A stretch of 5,299 nt of DNA from Candidatus Nanohaloarchaea archaeon (GTDB lineage: Archaea > Nanohalarchaeota > Nanosalinia > Nanosalinales > JAHENU01), in contig JAHENU010000019.1 in assembly GCA_018609855.1 (NCBI GenBank), positions 1 through 5,299 on the forward strand, given 5' to 3'. Under the pieces are notes generated by a model. It was not told where the DNA came from. It saw only the letters and a program-made list of their open reading frames with translations, and made no database searches. This document shows, piece by piece, positions 4,574-5,299 of the stretch; within the stretch, counting starts at the first letter, position 1; every line of letters starts with the position of its first letter. A program made the position numbers and the translations under genes.

Positions 4574-5176
4574 ATGCCATCCTGTTATCATGTTGGAGGG
4601 GCAAAGATTGTGCTGAGCATTATTTTGATTTTAGCAGCAGGTGTCGCCCTTTATTTAGTTATCGGTAATGTAACTGAATCAAATACTATGCTTCAATCAG
4701 ACTCGCCTGCAGATAGCAGTGATCAAAATCAAGACACCTCTGACACAGATGTCACAACTTCCCAGAACACTTCCAAATGGTCTGTTGGGAATGAAAGAGG
4801 ATGTGGCAAAACCCCGCAAGCTGTAGCGAAAACTATCATGCAGGCCACGAAAAACTGTAACTATTCTCTATACTCACAGTGCATTATAGGCGTCATGCAA
4901 GATCGTGAAAGATTTATGGAAAACTGTGGCTATAGTGGAGATATCCCTATGCATGTGTGTTCGGTAACGAAAGAAAAGAAAGGCCTTATTAATAAAACTC
5001 TCGGGGAGGTTATTGGAAGAGGGTCAGGACTTCGTCCAGGACGGTCAGATTGGACAATTCAAGAAAATGTTGAAGTAGTTTTATCTGAAAGTGAAAAAGC
5101 ATGTACCAATCCTTCTCTTGACGACGCATTCAACTATATTAATGCTCTTAAAGTGGAAGGGAGTTGGTATGGTTAG
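4574..5176 (+). CDS. Membrane-anchored protein with six-cysteine extracytoplasmic domain, family not recognised
   Basis: From ATG 4574 the product has 200 residues. A single hydrophobic helix spans about 12-31 (IVLSIILILAAGVALYLVIG), followed by a Ser/Thr/Asp/Gln/Asn-rich linker (35-70). The outer domain contains six cysteines: 77, 95, 103, 118, 129 and 177, an even number that fits three disulfides outside the cell. I do not recognise the domain. The frame extends upstream to GTG 4511, which would overlap the cupin stop by four bases and add 21 residues (MTVVMCSAL...), with AAGGAT nearby. ATG 4574 is preferred because of the TATA-like box 21-34 bases upstream and because it leaves a short, ordinary segment before the helix. 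The linker and anchor resemble those of the partial protein at the left edge. A surface or secreted-domain role is inferred only from topology. Confidence 0.7.
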   Translation: MPSCYHVGGAKIVLSIILILAAGVALYLVIGNVTESNTMLQSDSPADSSDQNQDTSDTDVTTSQNTSKWSVGNERGCGKTPQAVAKTIMQATKNCNYSLYSQCIIGVMQDRERFMENCGYSGDIPMHVCSVTKEKKGLINKTLGEVIGRGSGLRPGRSDWTIQENVEVVLSESEKACTNPSLDDAFNYINALKVEGSWYG

Positions 5177-5238
5177 GGCTCCGGAACTATTTGTCATGCT
5201 GAGATGCTCAATATCCAGATCCTTTGCAAAAGACCGAT

Positions 5239-5245
5239 GGTGATC
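5239..5245 (+). promoter_or_regulatory. Possible Shine-Dalgarno GGTGATC in a hairpin
   Basis: GGTGATC is a full match to the archaeal 16S tail, 10 bases before ATG 5256, slightly further than usual. It lies in the loop and 3' arm of a small hairpin CCGAT/ATCGG (5234-5238 with 5243-5247). Confidence 0.4.
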
Positions 5246-5255
5246 GGATCCGGCA

Positions 5256-5299
5256 ATGCTAAAGCCAGTGGAGGTTAAGGAGAGACAGCTGGAGCTACA
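5256..5299 (+). CDS. Possible start of a gene running off the right edge (partial)
   Basis: ATG 5256 opens a frame of 14 codons (MLKPVEVKERQLEL) that reaches the window end without a stop and follows a GGTGATC site. The fragment is too short to name. The preceding 79 bases (5177-5255) hold no other open frame of note on this strand and no clear TATA box. Confidence 0.35.
   Translation, partial: MLKPVEVKERQLEL

Noticed and set aside
4977..5299. Open minus-strand frame entering from the right edge and overlapping the cysteine-rich protein gene
   Set aside because: It is open for roughly a hundred codons or fewer, shows no family motif, and lies antisense to a frame with clear membrane-protein features; most likely a shadow.

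Overview
The window looks like a compact piece of archaeal chromosome, probably from an uncultivated, small-genome lineage; DPANN is a guess from gene style only. The archaeal reading rests on four things. There is a diphthamide-synthesis gene (dph6), a pathway of archaea and eukaryotes. The tRNA-Val gene has no encoded CCA. TATA-like boxes lie about 20-30 bases before several start codons. Ribosome-binding sites match GGAGG or AGGTGAT. No mobile element, CRISPR array, rRNA or long gene-free stretch is visible; every gap is under 160 bases.

Left part (1-1761), minus strand. From right to left: tRNA-Val(CAC); a small two-gene operon of a degenerate nucleotidyltransferase-fold protein and an AlkA-type HhH-GPD DNA glycosylase; then a separately promoted single-pass membrane protein that runs off the left edge. 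The operon promoter region holds an 8-base inverted repeat that brackets a TATA-like box, a possible operator.

Middle part (1762-3431). A 56-base divergent spacer carries one AT-rich element placed to serve both the tRNA and dph6. dph6 (an ATP-dependent diphthine-ammonia ligase) overlaps by ATGA a class I glutamine amidotransferase with intact Cys-His-Glu residues. This suggests a two-subunit, glutamine-fed diphthamide synthetase, the most interesting idea in the window. The amidotransferase runs tail-to-tail, with a 35-base overlap, into a small membrane zincin with an HELIH motif on the opposite strand.

Right part (3432-5299), plus strand. A ribulose-phosphate 3-epimerase-like barrel is translationally coupled to a stand-alone type II phosphomannose-isomerase cupin, a small sugar-phosphate unit. 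Next comes a membrane-anchored protein with a six-cysteine outer domain and probably its own promoter. A possible structured leader and the first codons of another gene lie at the right edge. The membrane proteins at the two ends share a layout: one helix followed by an Asn/Gln/Asp/Thr-rich linker.
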